Part shown: one piece after another, positions 45,842 through 56,546 of the stretch
How positions within the stretch are numbered: position 1 is the stretch's first letter
Layout of the letters: the number at the start of each line of letters is the position of its first letter
Assembly (NCBI GenBank): GCA_002007465.1
Contig: LNAC01000744.1
Span: forward strand, 147,408 to 211,407
Origin: Ailurus styani
Taxonomy: Eukaryota; Chordata; Mammalia; Carnivora; Ailuridae
Direction: 5' to 3'
Length of the DNA: 64,000 bases
Notes under the pieces: model-generated
The model's input: the letters and a program-made list of their open reading frames with translations, nothing else
Database searches by the model: none
Told to the model about the DNA's origin: nothing
Made by a program: the position numbers and the translations under genes

Positions 45842-46034
45842 AAATATTTTATTTATTTATTTATTTGACAGAGAGAGAGAGATCACAAGTAGCCAGAGAG
45901 GCAGGCAGAGAGAGAGGAGGAAGCAGGCTCCCCGCTGAGCAGGAAGTCCTATGTGGGGCTCGATCCCAGGACCCTGAGATCATGACCTGAGCCCAAGGCA
46001 GAGGCTTTAACCCACTGAGCCACCCAGGCGCCCC
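45842..46034 (-). mobile_element. CAN SINE, young mustelid-type
   Basis: Antisense copy with TCACAAGTAGCCAGAGAGGC, GGAGGAAGCAGGCTCCC, TTTAACCCACTGAGCCACC, CCAGGCGCCCC. The target duplication is the A-rich tail of the preceding SINE (ATAAATAAAAACTTTTTAAA / ATAAATAAAATCTTTTAAAA), so the two face each other tail to tail with no spacer. Confidence 0.96.
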
Positions 46035-46059
46035 AATAAATAAAATCTTTTAAAAAATG

Positions 46060-46489
46060 AAGTTTGGAGGTAGAAGTAGCAGATCTGGAACTATTTCCTC
46101 ATGGTATTTGCACCCAGGTAACAACCTGAAAAAACTGTCCATGGCAACCTATAATCAAGCACAACGATATGCTGCCAAATACGACAAATGGGGACATATG
46201 TTTGGCTACTCCTGTGTCAGCAATTTCCCATGTTACCAGAGGCCATCATGACAGCTTCTACGCAGTGTTAGAAACAACAAAAATACTTCATGTTCTTAAG
46301 GGACATGTGGCTTCATTGAAGGACCCAGGGCATAAGAATATACACAACTGACATAGGTACGTCTGTCGGGTTTCGAACACAGCAACGTGGTCTAGATATA
46401 GTCCTCTCTTTTCTTCACAAAACCATCCACGAGAAAGCTGCTCGAGAATACCTGTAATTGGGTTAAGTTAATGACAGGGTCTCAGTGTC
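46060..46489. other. Unique stretch upstream of the CpG island
   Basis: No repeats. GC content and CpG frequency rise after about 46360 (GTCTGTCGGGTTTCGAACAC), the approach to the island. Frames of 60-64 codons only. Confidence 0.45.
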
Positions 46490-47132
46490 ACGAGAGTTCG
46501 AGGCGGGCCCTGGACTAGCCTGTAGAGCAGGCCGCGCGGGCCAGGTGGGCCCTCGGATGAGATGATCTCTGTGAGCCGGCTATTCCTCCTGGAAGATCGC
46601 AAAGCTGGCCCCGCGCAGTGCTCAAGCGATGATCACGACTGCTCCACGTGCCGCTACTGCAAGGTATTTGCTCCTGTTCCCGACGTGACGTTGTTTGTGT
46701 GTGTGTGTGTGGGGGGGTGGGTTCGAGTGACTTAACCATAATATCGGAAAACCTGGAGTTCTTTCTGACTTCCCCCCAAAGGGCAGTGTGTGCGGCCCGT
46801 GATACCCATTTCCTTCCTTTTCCTGGGACACAGACCTTTCCCCATCCAGGCCTTCCCTGACACCCCCGTCTCCTCCTTCTCCCACCACAGTTTGTGGCCT
46901 CCTCTGCCTCAACCGCCTTTGGACGACACTCCCACCTCCACCTGGCACTTGCACAGACACAGCGCGCGGCAAAGCAGGCGCAGGCTGCGCGGCAGGGACT
47001 TGCACCAGCCAGCCGGGGGTCCTGCTCTTCCTCGAGGGGGCGGGGCACCGAGGGGGCGTGGCAAACGCGGGGCCCTGTATTTCCATTGGTGGCGGCGGGG
47101 TCACGTGGAGGCCCACGTGAGCAGTCGGCTTT

Positions 47133-47172
47133 CGGGCCCTCGGGCCCCCGGGCCCACGGGCCCACCGGCCCT
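47133..47172. repeat. Tandem CGGGCCC units in the CpG island
   Basis: CGGGCCC recurs at 7-9-base steps (TCGGGCCCT, CGGGCCCCC, GGGCCCACG, GGGCCCACC), making overlapping self-complementary GGGCCC sites. Confidence 0.85.
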
Positions 47173-47297
47173 TGGCCCGCGGCGCGCAGGCGCTCAGCCG
47201 GGTTGCGGCCAAGGCGGAGGTGGTACAGGGGTGAAGGCGGAGGAGGGAGTGCCTGAGAACAGGCAACACATGCCTGGCGCGGTGCCTTGCAGCTGGC

Positions 47298-47322
47298 GGC
47301 GGGTGGCGGGTGGCGGGTGGGG
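47298..47322 (+). repeat. (GGCGGGT)3 G-rich tandem
   Basis: Three perfect GGCGGGT units followed by GGGG. Four G-tracts within 25 bases meet the simple pattern for a G-quadruplex on the plus strand. Confidence 0.85.
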
Positions 47323-47499
47323 CCGCCGGGCGGGCCGCGGCTTTCTCCTGTCGTCCGAGGCTGCTGACAGGAAAACGGTCCGGGTGGGGAGCGCCCCGGC
47401 CCGGGCCCTTTCCCCTGAAAGTCGGCCGGGGCTGGCCAAGCCAGGTGGAGACTCTGGGCCCTGTTACAAACGGACGTTGAGGATCGCAGAGATCAGCCT

Positions 47500-47590
47500 T
47501 CTAGCCCTCTCTCTGCCTATTACGGGCTCTGTGACCAATGGCGAGTCGCTTAACCGGGCCTGTTTCCCCACTCTTCTAGAGGGCTTGCGA
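47500..47590 (+). mobile_element. MIR fragment
   Basis: CTCTCTGCCTATTACGGGCT, CTGTGACCAATGGCGAGTCG, CTTAACCGGGCCTGTTTCCC match the MIR core. Confidence 0.6.
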
Positions 47591-47659
47591 CCTGAGAGTG
47601 GCCAAGAAGAAAAAAAAGTTCACGTCACAAGCACTACCTGCCTAGTGAGTATTTAGAAC

Positions 47660-49479
47660 ACCTAAGTCATGCCCTTGCACTCAGGAAAACGGTGCCTCCT
47701 TCAGGCACTGAGCAAGACGAAAGTTGCACGGTGGTCTATGCCAGCGCCCTGGAATGGGCCCTCCTTGTGGATTGGCTGCACTGCCTATGTGAGCTTGCAA
47801 CCCAGTTTTCTTATCAGGGATAGACGGGCTTCAAAGGTAATGAAAACAGCGTGGAGGGGTAAGCGTTGTCATGGGCACAGAGTCGTCTCCTAAGACTGGT
47901 GACACACCAGGCAGTGTGAAAGGCTTCTCTGTACAGTTGCTCCTTTCAAAGCAGCTGGAATGTCTGGGGGAATGCAAGCACAGTGTAGGAGCTGGGGTGC
48001 ACACCCGCAGAACAGAGGGTGATTTTTATTCTCTGGGCTAGCCGGAGTGAAGGAATGCGATTACTGATTAAACACGGTCCTGTTTGTTCCTACCTTAGAA
48101 AAAGGCTTCTGCTCTTTCCGAATCCCTAGTTGGTGGTGTTTTAGAACAGGTGAAAGAGATTTAGTTGATTTTTCTGAATTCACTCTTACGTTTAGACCTG
48201 ATGACGAAGAAGGAAAATGATCGATTTGTAGTTGGGTAAATTAATGGTGTATTGTAACAATTCGGGTTGAAATTGTCGGTATTTAACAGGAAAGTTGGCA
48301 AAAACCTATATACATCAACTGTTACTGTGGCTCCATGTGGAAAGCTTGAAAAATATTCGTCAGCTGTGTTGTATTACCTCTTTCTTTTGGTCTCCATAGT
48401 ACCCCTGCCTCCATTGTTTCTAGGTGGTCCTTAAAAACTACTTTTTTTTATAGATGTGCATTTTGACCTTAATCTCCCCTTTTCTTACCAGTAACCACTT
48501 TAAGATCCTGTTGCTACAAGAGTTCAGGGAAAATCCATTTGTAATATTATTTAGAGAAGGATGACCACACCCTGACTTTAGCAGAGTGTTGAGTAAATCA
48601 GGCTACTGTTCTTTCTGGAAAAAACCTGCAGCTGAAACTGGGATCAGGGATAAAGAAATCCAGCTGGATTTTGCCCGAGTGCCAGTGATAGTTTCTGTTT
48701 ATGGTCTATTTATCATACAACATGCTTTGCCAGAATATGACTAGTTTTTTTTTGTAAACCTACCATGACTACACACAGTATGTGATGCCTTGTGTCTAAA
48801 GGATGTACAAATAGCTGATTGATCTTGACCTTTTAAGTGAATTGGGAGATGTTAGCTAAAAGTTGGTAGCTGGTCCCCACTTAGGTCTTTGTTGGAGAAA
48901 GTAGCCATTTGATTGGTGTTCTCTAATTGAAAGCATATGAGAGATTCCAGGAACTTTTTATTTATTTTCAGTTTTTCATTTTAGTATTGTAAACACTTGT
49001 AGAGTTTACATGCAGATGTTTCAGTTTCCTGAAATTGGCTTTAAAGAATTAGTTGTCCTTGGTCTCACTCACTATTTCAGTTCAACATACATTATTTAAC
49101 AAAGTATAGTAGTTGAGTAACTGCAACAATCATAATAAACATTTGCTGATCATGTGCTATTTATATTGATGATTTATATATATTTATCATTTATATCCAT
49201 TGTTTCACTTCACCATTTTGGACACTGGGGAATAAAACAGTGTTTATTATATGTTCCTCCACTTCAGGAAATTTATGACCTGTTTTCTCTATTTTTTGTT
49301 TTTGCTTTTTCTTAAAATCTTCCTGGAAAGTTGTGCCTTTCAATTGTTATAGAAATCCTGGATTTTGTTTCTTTAAGAGTACTCATTTTCTTTAACATTT
49401 TAATTTTTTCTTTGTTTCAAATGAAATAACTCTTGGAATGTTAGTGTGGGTATTAGCCAAAACTGATTATTTTCTTACT
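47660..49479. other. Unique stretch downstream of the CpG island
   Basis: About 1.8 kb with no L1 or SINE. A second MIR-like patch may exist near 47770-47840. It would be first-intron sequence if the promoter fires rightward. No exon could be defended. Confidence 0.45.
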
Positions 49480-50127
49480 GTCATTCCTTTTTATGGCTGA
49501 GTAATGTTCCATTATATACATACACACATACAACATTTTCTTTATCCATTCACCTATGGATGGACACTTGGGTTGCTTCCATATCTTGGCTATTGCAAAT
49601 AATGCTGCAGGAAATGTAGGGATGCATATATATTTTTTCAAATCGGCCTTTTCATTTTCTTTTGGTAAACCAGAAGTAGAATTACTAGATCATACGGTAT
49701 TTCTATTTTGAATTTTTTGAGCAACTTTCATACTTTTTTCCATGGTGGCTGCACCAGTTTGCATTCCCACCAACAGTACTTGAGGGTTCCCTTTCCTCCA
49801 CATCCTCACCAACACTTGTTATTTCTTTTTCATTCTAAGCCATTCTGACAGGTATGAGGTAATACCTCATTGTGGTTTTGGTTTGTATTTCCCTGATGAT
49901 TGTTGATGTTGAGCATCTTTTCATGTGCGTGTTGGCCCTGTATGTCTTCTTTGGAAAAATGTCTATTCAGATCTTCACATTTTTTAGTTGGTTTGCATTT
50001 GTTTGTTTTGTGTTGAGTTGTAGGAGTTCTTTATATAACTTGGATATTAGCTCCTTACCAGATACATCATTTTCGAATATCTTCTCCCATTCTTTAGGTT
50101 GCTTTTTCATTTTGTTGATGATTTCTT

Positions 50128-51539
50128 TCACTGTACACAGCTTTTTAGCTTGATGTAGTCCCGATAGTTTATTTTTGCTTTTGTTTCCTTTGCCTGAGGA
50201 GACCGATCCAAAAACGTATTGCTAAGAGCAGTGTCCAGGAATGTATTGCCTACATTTTCTTTTAGGAGTTTTATGATGTCAGGTCTCACATTTAGGTCTT
50301 TAATCCATTTTGAGTTATTTTTGCATATAGCATAGGAAAGTGGTTCAGTTTCATTCTTTTCTATGTAGCAGTCCAGGTTTTCCAAAACCATTTATTGAAC
50401 TGTTTTTTTCCCATTGTATATTCTTTCCTCCTTTGTTATAGATTAAATTAACCACATAGGCATGGGTTTATTTCTGGGTTCTCTATTCTGTTCCATTGAT
50501 CTATGGGTCTGTTTTTGTGCCAGTACCATACTGTTTTGATTACTATGGCTTTTAGTATAGTTTGAAATCTGGGAATGTGGTACCTCCATCTTTGTTCTTC
50601 TTTCTCAAGGTTACTTTGACTATTTGGCATCTTTTGTGGTTTCATAAAATTTTAGGATTATTCTAGTTATGTGAAAAATGTTACTGGTGTTTTGATGAGG
50701 ATTGCATGGAATTCTTGCTAAATCTTTGTGAATCGCTTGGGGTTGTATGGACATTTTATTTTATTTTTTTAAGATTTATTCATTACATTAGAGAGTGAGC
50801 AAGAGAGCATAAGCAGGGGGAGAGGGGGAGAGAGAGAGAATCTCCACCAGACTCCTTGCTGAGGGCAGAGCCCAATGCAGGGCTTGGTCCCATGACTCTG
50901 AGATCACGACTTGAGCTGAAACCAAGAGTCAGATGCTTAACTGAGCCACCCAGGTGCTCCTTGGGTACTGTGGACATTTTAACCATATTCTTGCAACCAT
51001 GAGTATGGTTTATCTTTCATTTTTGTCATACTCAGTTTCTTTTATCAGTATCTAATACTTTTTAGAGTACAAATCTTTTGCCTCCTTAGTTAAATTTATT
51101 CATAGGTATTTTATTCTCCTTGATGTAATGATAAATGGAATTGTTATCTTAATTTCTGTTTTTCTGGTATCAGGTTTCTGTGTGTTAATTTTATATCCTG
51201 CAACTTTACTGAATTTGTTCATTAGTTCTAATAGTTTTTGGTGATGACTTTAGGATTTTCTGTAGGTAGTATCATATCATCCGCAAATAGTGACAGTTTT
51301 ACTTCTTTACCAGTTTGGATATCTTTTACTCCTTTTACTTGTCTGAAGCTATGGCTACAACTTCCAGTATTCTTGAGTAAAAGTGGCAAAAGTGGACATC
51401 CTTGTTTTGTTCCTGATATTAGAAGAAAAGCTTGGAGCTTTTCACCATTGAGTATGTTAGCTGTGGGTTTGTCATATATGGACTTTATTATGTTGATGTA
51501 TGTTCTCACTACACCCACTTTGTTGAGAGTTTTTATCAT
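50128..51539 (-). pseudogene. L1 ORF2 remnant (old L1)
   Basis: Minus-strand fragments of the ORF2 polyprotein (endonuclease/reverse transcriptase). 51228-51539 encodes [20 protein letters not shown], a KQGCP motif and the RT active-site block SLFADDMI. 50448-50645 contains [20 protein letters not shown] and 50128-50391 contains LDCYIEKNETEPLSYAI from the carboxy region. Multiple stops and frameshifts separate them, plus the SINE at 50759. Dead. Confidence 0.92.
50759..50959 (-). mobile_element. CAN SINE (older type)
   Basis: Antisense copy with GAGAGTGAGCAAGAGAGCAT and head GAGCCACCCAGGTGCTCC. Target duplication TTGTATGGACATTTTA / TACTGTGGACATTTTA inside the old L1. Confidence 0.95.
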
Positions 51540-51849
51540 GAATTGATGTTGAATTTTGTCAGGTGATTTTTCTGCATCTATTGAGATAATAAGATTTTTT
51601 TAAATTAACTTATAATGTATTATTTATTTAAAGGGTCTGTGATTCATCAGTCTTAAACAATTCACTGTGCTCCCCATAGCACATACCCTCCCCAGTGTCC
51701 ATCACCCAACCATCCCATCCCTCCTACTCCCCTCCACTCCAGCAACCCTCAGTTTGTTTCCTGAGATTGAGTCTCTTACGATTTGTCTTCCTCTCTGGTT
51801 TTGTCTTTCCCTCCCTTCCCCTATGATCCTCTGTCTTGTTTCTCAAATT

Positions 51850-52006
51850 CCTCATATTAGTGAGATCATATGATAATTGTCTTTCTCTGATTGACTTATT
51901 TCACTTAGCATAATACCCTCTAGTTCCATCCACGTTGTTACAAATGGCAAGATAAGATTTCAGTTTTTTGGATGGCTACATAATATTCCATTGTGTGGGT
52001 TCATAT

Positions 52007-52048
<42 letters not shown>

Positions 52049-55036
52049 CACATCTTCTTTATCCGTTCATCTGTTGATGGACATCTGGGCTCATTCCATA
52101 GTTTGGCTACTGTGGACATTACTTCTATAAACATTGGGGTGCACGTGCCCCTTCGGATCACTACATTTGTATCTTTGGGACAGATACTCAGTAGTGCAAT
52201 TGCTGGGTCATAGGGTAGCTCTGTTTTCAACTTCTTGAGGAACCTCCATGCTGTTTTCCAGAGTGGCTGCACCAGCTTTCATTCCCACCAACAGTGTAGA
52301 AGGGTTCCCCTTTCTCCACATCCTTGCCAACATCTGCTGTTTCCCGACTTGTTAATTTTAGCCATTCTGACTGGTGTGAGGTGGTATCTTACTATGGTTT
52401 TGATTTGTATTTCCTTGATGCCGAGTGATGTTGAGCACCTTTTCATGTGTCTGTTGACCATTTGGATGTCTTCTTTGCAGAAATATCTGTTCATGTCTTC
52501 TGCCCATTTCTTGATTGGATTATTTGTTCTTTGGGTGTTGAGTTTGAGATGTTCTTTATAGATTTTGGATACTAGCCCTTGTCATTTGCAAATTTCTTCT
52601 CCCATTCTGTCGGTTGTCTTTTGGTTTTGTTGACTGTTTCCTTTGCTGTGCAAGCTTTTGATCTTGATGAAGTCCCCATAGTTCATTTTTGCTCTTGCTT
52701 CCCTTGCCTTTGATGATGTTTCTAGAAAGAAGTTGCTGCATCTGAGGTTGAAGAGGTTGCTGCCTGTCCTCCTCAAAGATTTTGATGGATTCCTGTCTCA
52801 CATTTAGAGCTTTCATCTATTTTGAGTCTATTTGTGTGTATGGTGTAAAGAAAAGGTCCAGTTTCATTCTTCTGCATGTGGCTGTCCAATTTTCCCAACA
52901 CCATTTGTCAAAGAGACTGTCTTTTTTCCACTGGACATTCTTTCATGCTTTGTCGAAGATTAGTTGACCACAGAGTTGAAGGTCCATTTCTGGGCTCTGT
53001 ATTCTGTTCCATTGGTCTAGGTGTCTGTTTTTATGCTGGTACCATACTGTCTTAATGATCACAGCTTTGTAATAGAGCTTGAAGTCTGGAATTGTGATGC
53101 CACCAACTTTGGTTTTCTTTTTCAACATTCCTTTGGCTATTTGGGGTCTTTTCTGGTTCCACATAAATTTTAGGATTATTTGTTCCATTTCTTTGAAATA
53201 AATGGCTGGTATTTTGATTGAGATTGCATTAAATGTGTAAATTGCTCTAGGTAGCATAGACATTTTCACAATATTTGTTCTTCCAATCCATGAGCATGGA
53301 ATGTTTTTCCACTTCTTTGTGTCTTCCTCAATTTCTTTCATGAGTACTTTATAGTTTTCCAAGTACAGATTCTTTGCCTCTTTGGTTAGGTTTATTCCTA
53401 GGTATCTTATGGTTTTGGGTGCAATTGTAAATGGGATTGACTCCTTAAGTTCTCTTTCTTCTGTTTTGTTGTGGTGTATAGAAATGCAACTGATTTCTGT
53501 GCATTGATTTCATATCCTGACACTTTACTGAATTCCTGTATGAGTTCTAGCATTTTTGGGGTGGTAACTTTTGGGTTTTCCACATAAAGTATCATATCAT
53601 CTGCACAGAGTGAGAGTTTGACTTCTTCTTTGCTGATTCAGATGCCTTTTATTTCTTTTTGTTGTCTAATTGCTGAGGCTAGGACTTCTAGTACTATGTT
53701 GAATGGGAGTTTTCTCTTTCTTCCTGGTTCAGTTTTGATAGTTTATATGTCTCTAGTAATGCATCCATTTCTTCCAGATTGTCAAATTTGCTGGCATATA
53801 GTTGTTCATAATATGTTCTTATAATTGTTTGTATTTCTTTGGTATTGGTTATGATCTCTCCTCTTTCATTCATGATTTTATTAATTTGGGTCCTTTCTCT
53901 TTTCTTTTGGATAAGTCTGGCCAGGGGTTTATCAATCTTATTAATTCTTTCAAAGAATGAGCTCCTACTTTTGTTGATCTGTTCTACTGTTCTTTTTGTT
54001 TCTATTGATTTCTGCTATGATCTTTATTATTTCTCTTCTCCTGGGTTTAGGCTTTATTCACTGTTGTTTTTCCAGCTCCTTTAGGTGTAGGGTTAGGTTG
54101 TGTATTTGAGACCTTTCTTGTTTTTTGAGAAAGGCTTGTATTGCTATACACTTTCCTCTTAGGACCACCTTTGCTGTGTCCCAAAGATTATGAACCATTG
54201 TATTTTCATTTTCATTTGTTTCCATGAATTTTTGAAATTCTTCTTTAATTTCCTGGTTGACCCATTCATTCTTTAGTAGGATGCTATTTAGCTTCCATGT
54301 ATTTGAGTTCTTTCCAACTTTCCTCTTGTGATTGAATTCATGTTTCAAAGCATTATGATCTGAAAATATGCAAGGAATGATCCCAGTCTTTTGGTACCAG
54401 CTGAGACCTCATTTGTGACCCAGGATGTGATCTATTCTGGAGAATGTTCCATGTGCACTAGAGAAGAATGTGTATTCTGTTGCTTTGGGATGGAGTGTTC
54501 TGAATATATCTGTAATGTCCATCTGGTCCAGTGTGTCGTTTAAAACCTTTATTTCCTTGTTGATCTTTTGCTTAGAGGATCTGTTCCTTTCAATCAGGGG
54601 ATGTTGAAGTCTTCTAGTATTATTATTGTCGATGTGTTTCTTTGATTTTATTATTAATTGGCTTATATAATTGGCTGCTCCCATGTTAGGGGCATAGATA
54701 TTTATGATTGTTAGATCTTCTTGTTGGACAGACCCTTTAAGTATGATATAGTGTCTTTCCTCGTCTCTTATTATAGTCCTTTAAAAAATCTAATTTATCT
54801 GATATAAGGATTGCCACCCTAGCTTTCTTTGGATGTTCATGAGCGTGGTAAATTGTCTTCCACCCCCTCACTTTAAATCTGGAGGTGTCTTTGGGTCTCA
54901 AATGAGTTTCTTGCAAACAGCATATCAATAGGTCATGTTTTTTTTTTATCCATTCTGATACCCTGTGTCTTTTGATTGGGGGATTTAGCCCATTTACATT
55001 CAGAGTAACTATTGAGAGATATACATTTAGAGCCAT
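51850..55036 (-). pseudogene. L1 ORF2 pseudogene (endonuclease-reverse transcriptase)
   Basis: Reads leftward from the ATG at 55036 (MALNVYLSIVTLNVNGLN, endonuclease start). Endonuclease blocks LQETHLRPKDT and SRIDHILGHK (54409-54684) follow. The linker piece at 54058-54348 precedes the RT. The RT active-site block reads [15 protein letters not shown] at about 53600, a Cys where Phe/Tyr is usual. Later pieces: 52943-53362 ([20 protein letters not shown]), 52279-52494, 52009-52272 ([20 protein letters not shown]). A CA microsatellite (52010-52046) grew in the carboxy end. About 0.5 kb of RT coding sequence is absent around 53708. Many stops; not functional. Confidence 0.93.
52010..52046. repeat. 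(CA)n microsatellite in L1
   Basis: Pure CA run within the ORF2 carboxy end of the younger L1. Confidence 0.97.
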
Positions 55037-55114
55037 TGTATTGCCTGTAAGGTGACTGTTACTGTATATTGTGTTTCTTCCTTTCTGGTCTATGTTTCTT
55101 TNTAGAGGACCCCT

Positions 55115-56000
55115 TTCAATATTTCCTGTAGGGCTGGTTTGGTGTTGGCAAATTCTTTTGGTTTTTGTTTGTCTTGGAAGCTTTTTAATCTCTCCTTCTA
55201 TTTTCAATGACAGCCTACCTGGATATAGTATTCTCGCCTGCATGTTTTTCTTGTTTAGTGCTCTGAATATATCATGCCAGCCCTTTCTGGCCTGCCAGGT
55301 CTCTATGGATGGATCTGCTGCCAGTATAATATTTCTACCATTGTATGTTACAGACCTCTTGTCTCAAGCTGCTTTCAGGATTTTCTCTTTGTCATTAAGA
55401 CTTTAAGTTTCACTATTAGATGACAGGGTGTTGACCTATTTTTATTGATTTTGAGGGGGGTTCTATGTGTCTCTTGGATCTTGATGCCTGTTTCCTTCCC
55501 CAACTTAGGGAAGTTCTCTGCTATAATATGCTCTGGTATACCTTCTGCCCTTCTCTCTTTTTCTTCTTCTGGGATCCCAATTATTCTAATGCTGTTTTGT
55601 CTTATGGTATCATTTATCTCTTGAATTCTCCCTGTGTGATCTAGTAGTTGTTCATCTCTCTTTTTCTCAGCTTCTTTATTCTCCATCATTTGGTCTTCTA
55701 TATCACTAATTCTGTCTTCTGCCTCATTTATCCTAAGAGCCTTCATTTTTTATTGTACCCCGTTAATAGCCTTTTTGATTTCAATGTGGTTAGATTTTAG
55801 TTTTTATTTCTTCAGAAAGGGATTCTCTAGTATCTTCTATGCTTTTTTCAAGCCCAGCTAGTATCTTTATAATTGTCATTCTGAACTCTAATTCTGACAT
55901 CTTACTAATGTCCATATTAATTAGATCCCTGGCAGTCAGTACTGCCTCTTGTTTTTGTTTTTGTTTTTTTTAAATGAGTTTTTCTGTTTTTTTCATTTTG
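55115..56000 (-). pseudogene. L1 ORF1 pseudogene (RNA-binding protein)
   Basis: Minus strand. The start region near 56000 (MKKTEKLI) is stopped at once. 55375-55746 keeps the coiled-coil end (NEAEDRISDIEDQMMENKEA) and the RNA-recognition part (NSIRIIGIPEEEKERRAEG, KINKNRSTPCHLIVKL). A frameshift separates it from the carboxy domain, which continues at 55130-55330 (ARILYPGRLSLKIEGEIK) and shifts again before its end. The ambiguous base at 55102 lies just beyond. Known role: trimeric L1 RNA chaperone. Here inactive. Confidence 0.92.
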
Positions 56001-56470
56001 TCCAGAGAAGAATAGATGAATGATAGAACAAAATGCTAAAAGGGTAACAGTGACCCCAGAAAAATATACACTAAACAAATGAGAAGAAACATGAAGCTGG
56101 GGAGAAAGGAAAGGGGAAAAAAAAAAAAGAAAAAAGGAATATGATCAGGCTGATGAATAGAACAGAGCTACACGCTAGATTTTGGGTGTATTTTGGTCTG
56201 TTAGAAGAAACTGCCTCCCAAAATTTTAAAGAAAGGTTAACCTTATTTTTATATATACATAAGTTAAAACAATGGAGGAGTGGAATATGACTTAAAGATA
56301 GAAATTAAAAAGGATTTTAAAAAGAATTGATAAGTTGGTTGAAAAAAGAAAGAAAAAAATTAAAAAAAAAATGTGATCAGGTGGGAGACTAGAACAAAGC
56401 CATACACTAGATTTAGGGTATATTTTGGTCTGTTAGAAGAAACTGTATCCCAGAGTTTTAGAGAACAAAA

Positions 56471-56546
<76 letters not shown>

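Larger units (their letters stand above)
46490..47460. promoter_or_regulatory. CpG island, candidate promoter
   Basis: The only long CpG-dense, GC-rich segment in the window, densest at 46960-47440. Visible elements: GC box GGGGGCGGGGC (47036-47046), a related GGGGGCGTGGC (47052-47062), inverted CCAAT as CCATTGG (47083-47089), and two CACGTG E-boxes at 47102-47107 and 47114-47119, with a third at 46645-46650. A TG/G run lies at 46689-46718. No TATA box stands out. This is typical of a broadly expressed or bidirectional mammalian promoter with dispersed start sites. Direction and gene cannot be decided from the sequence. The paired CACGTG motifs fit USF, MYC/MAX or MiT/TFE (CLEAR-type) binding by family knowledge; that is inference. 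Confidence 0.85.
47270..47656 (+). other. Open frame in the CpG island ending at a donor-like site (not accepted as a gene)
   Basis: The ATG at 47270 (context AACACATGCC, weak for initiation) opens a 128-codon frame, the 3' part of a 288-codon open stretch from 46790. A donor-like CCTA|GTGAGTATT lies at 47641-47653, three codons before the stop. The product (MPGAVPCSWRRVAGGG...) is Arg/Gly-rich and not one I recognise. The 3' part crosses a MIR fragment (47500-47590). Long frames on all strands are expected in GC-rich DNA. It could be 5' UTR or an upstream frame of a real first exon. Confidence 0.15.

Noticed and set aside
46515..47269. Two overlapping minus-strand frames of 215-216 codons in the CpG island
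   Set aside because: GC-rich DNA yields long frames on all strands. The products are Pro/Arg/Gly-rich without domains, and they cross a TG repeat and promoter motifs.
53618..54084. Hydrophobic plus-strand frames resembling membrane proteins
   Set aside because: Antisense translation of L1 ORF2; T-rich antisense DNA encodes Phe/Leu-rich peptides.
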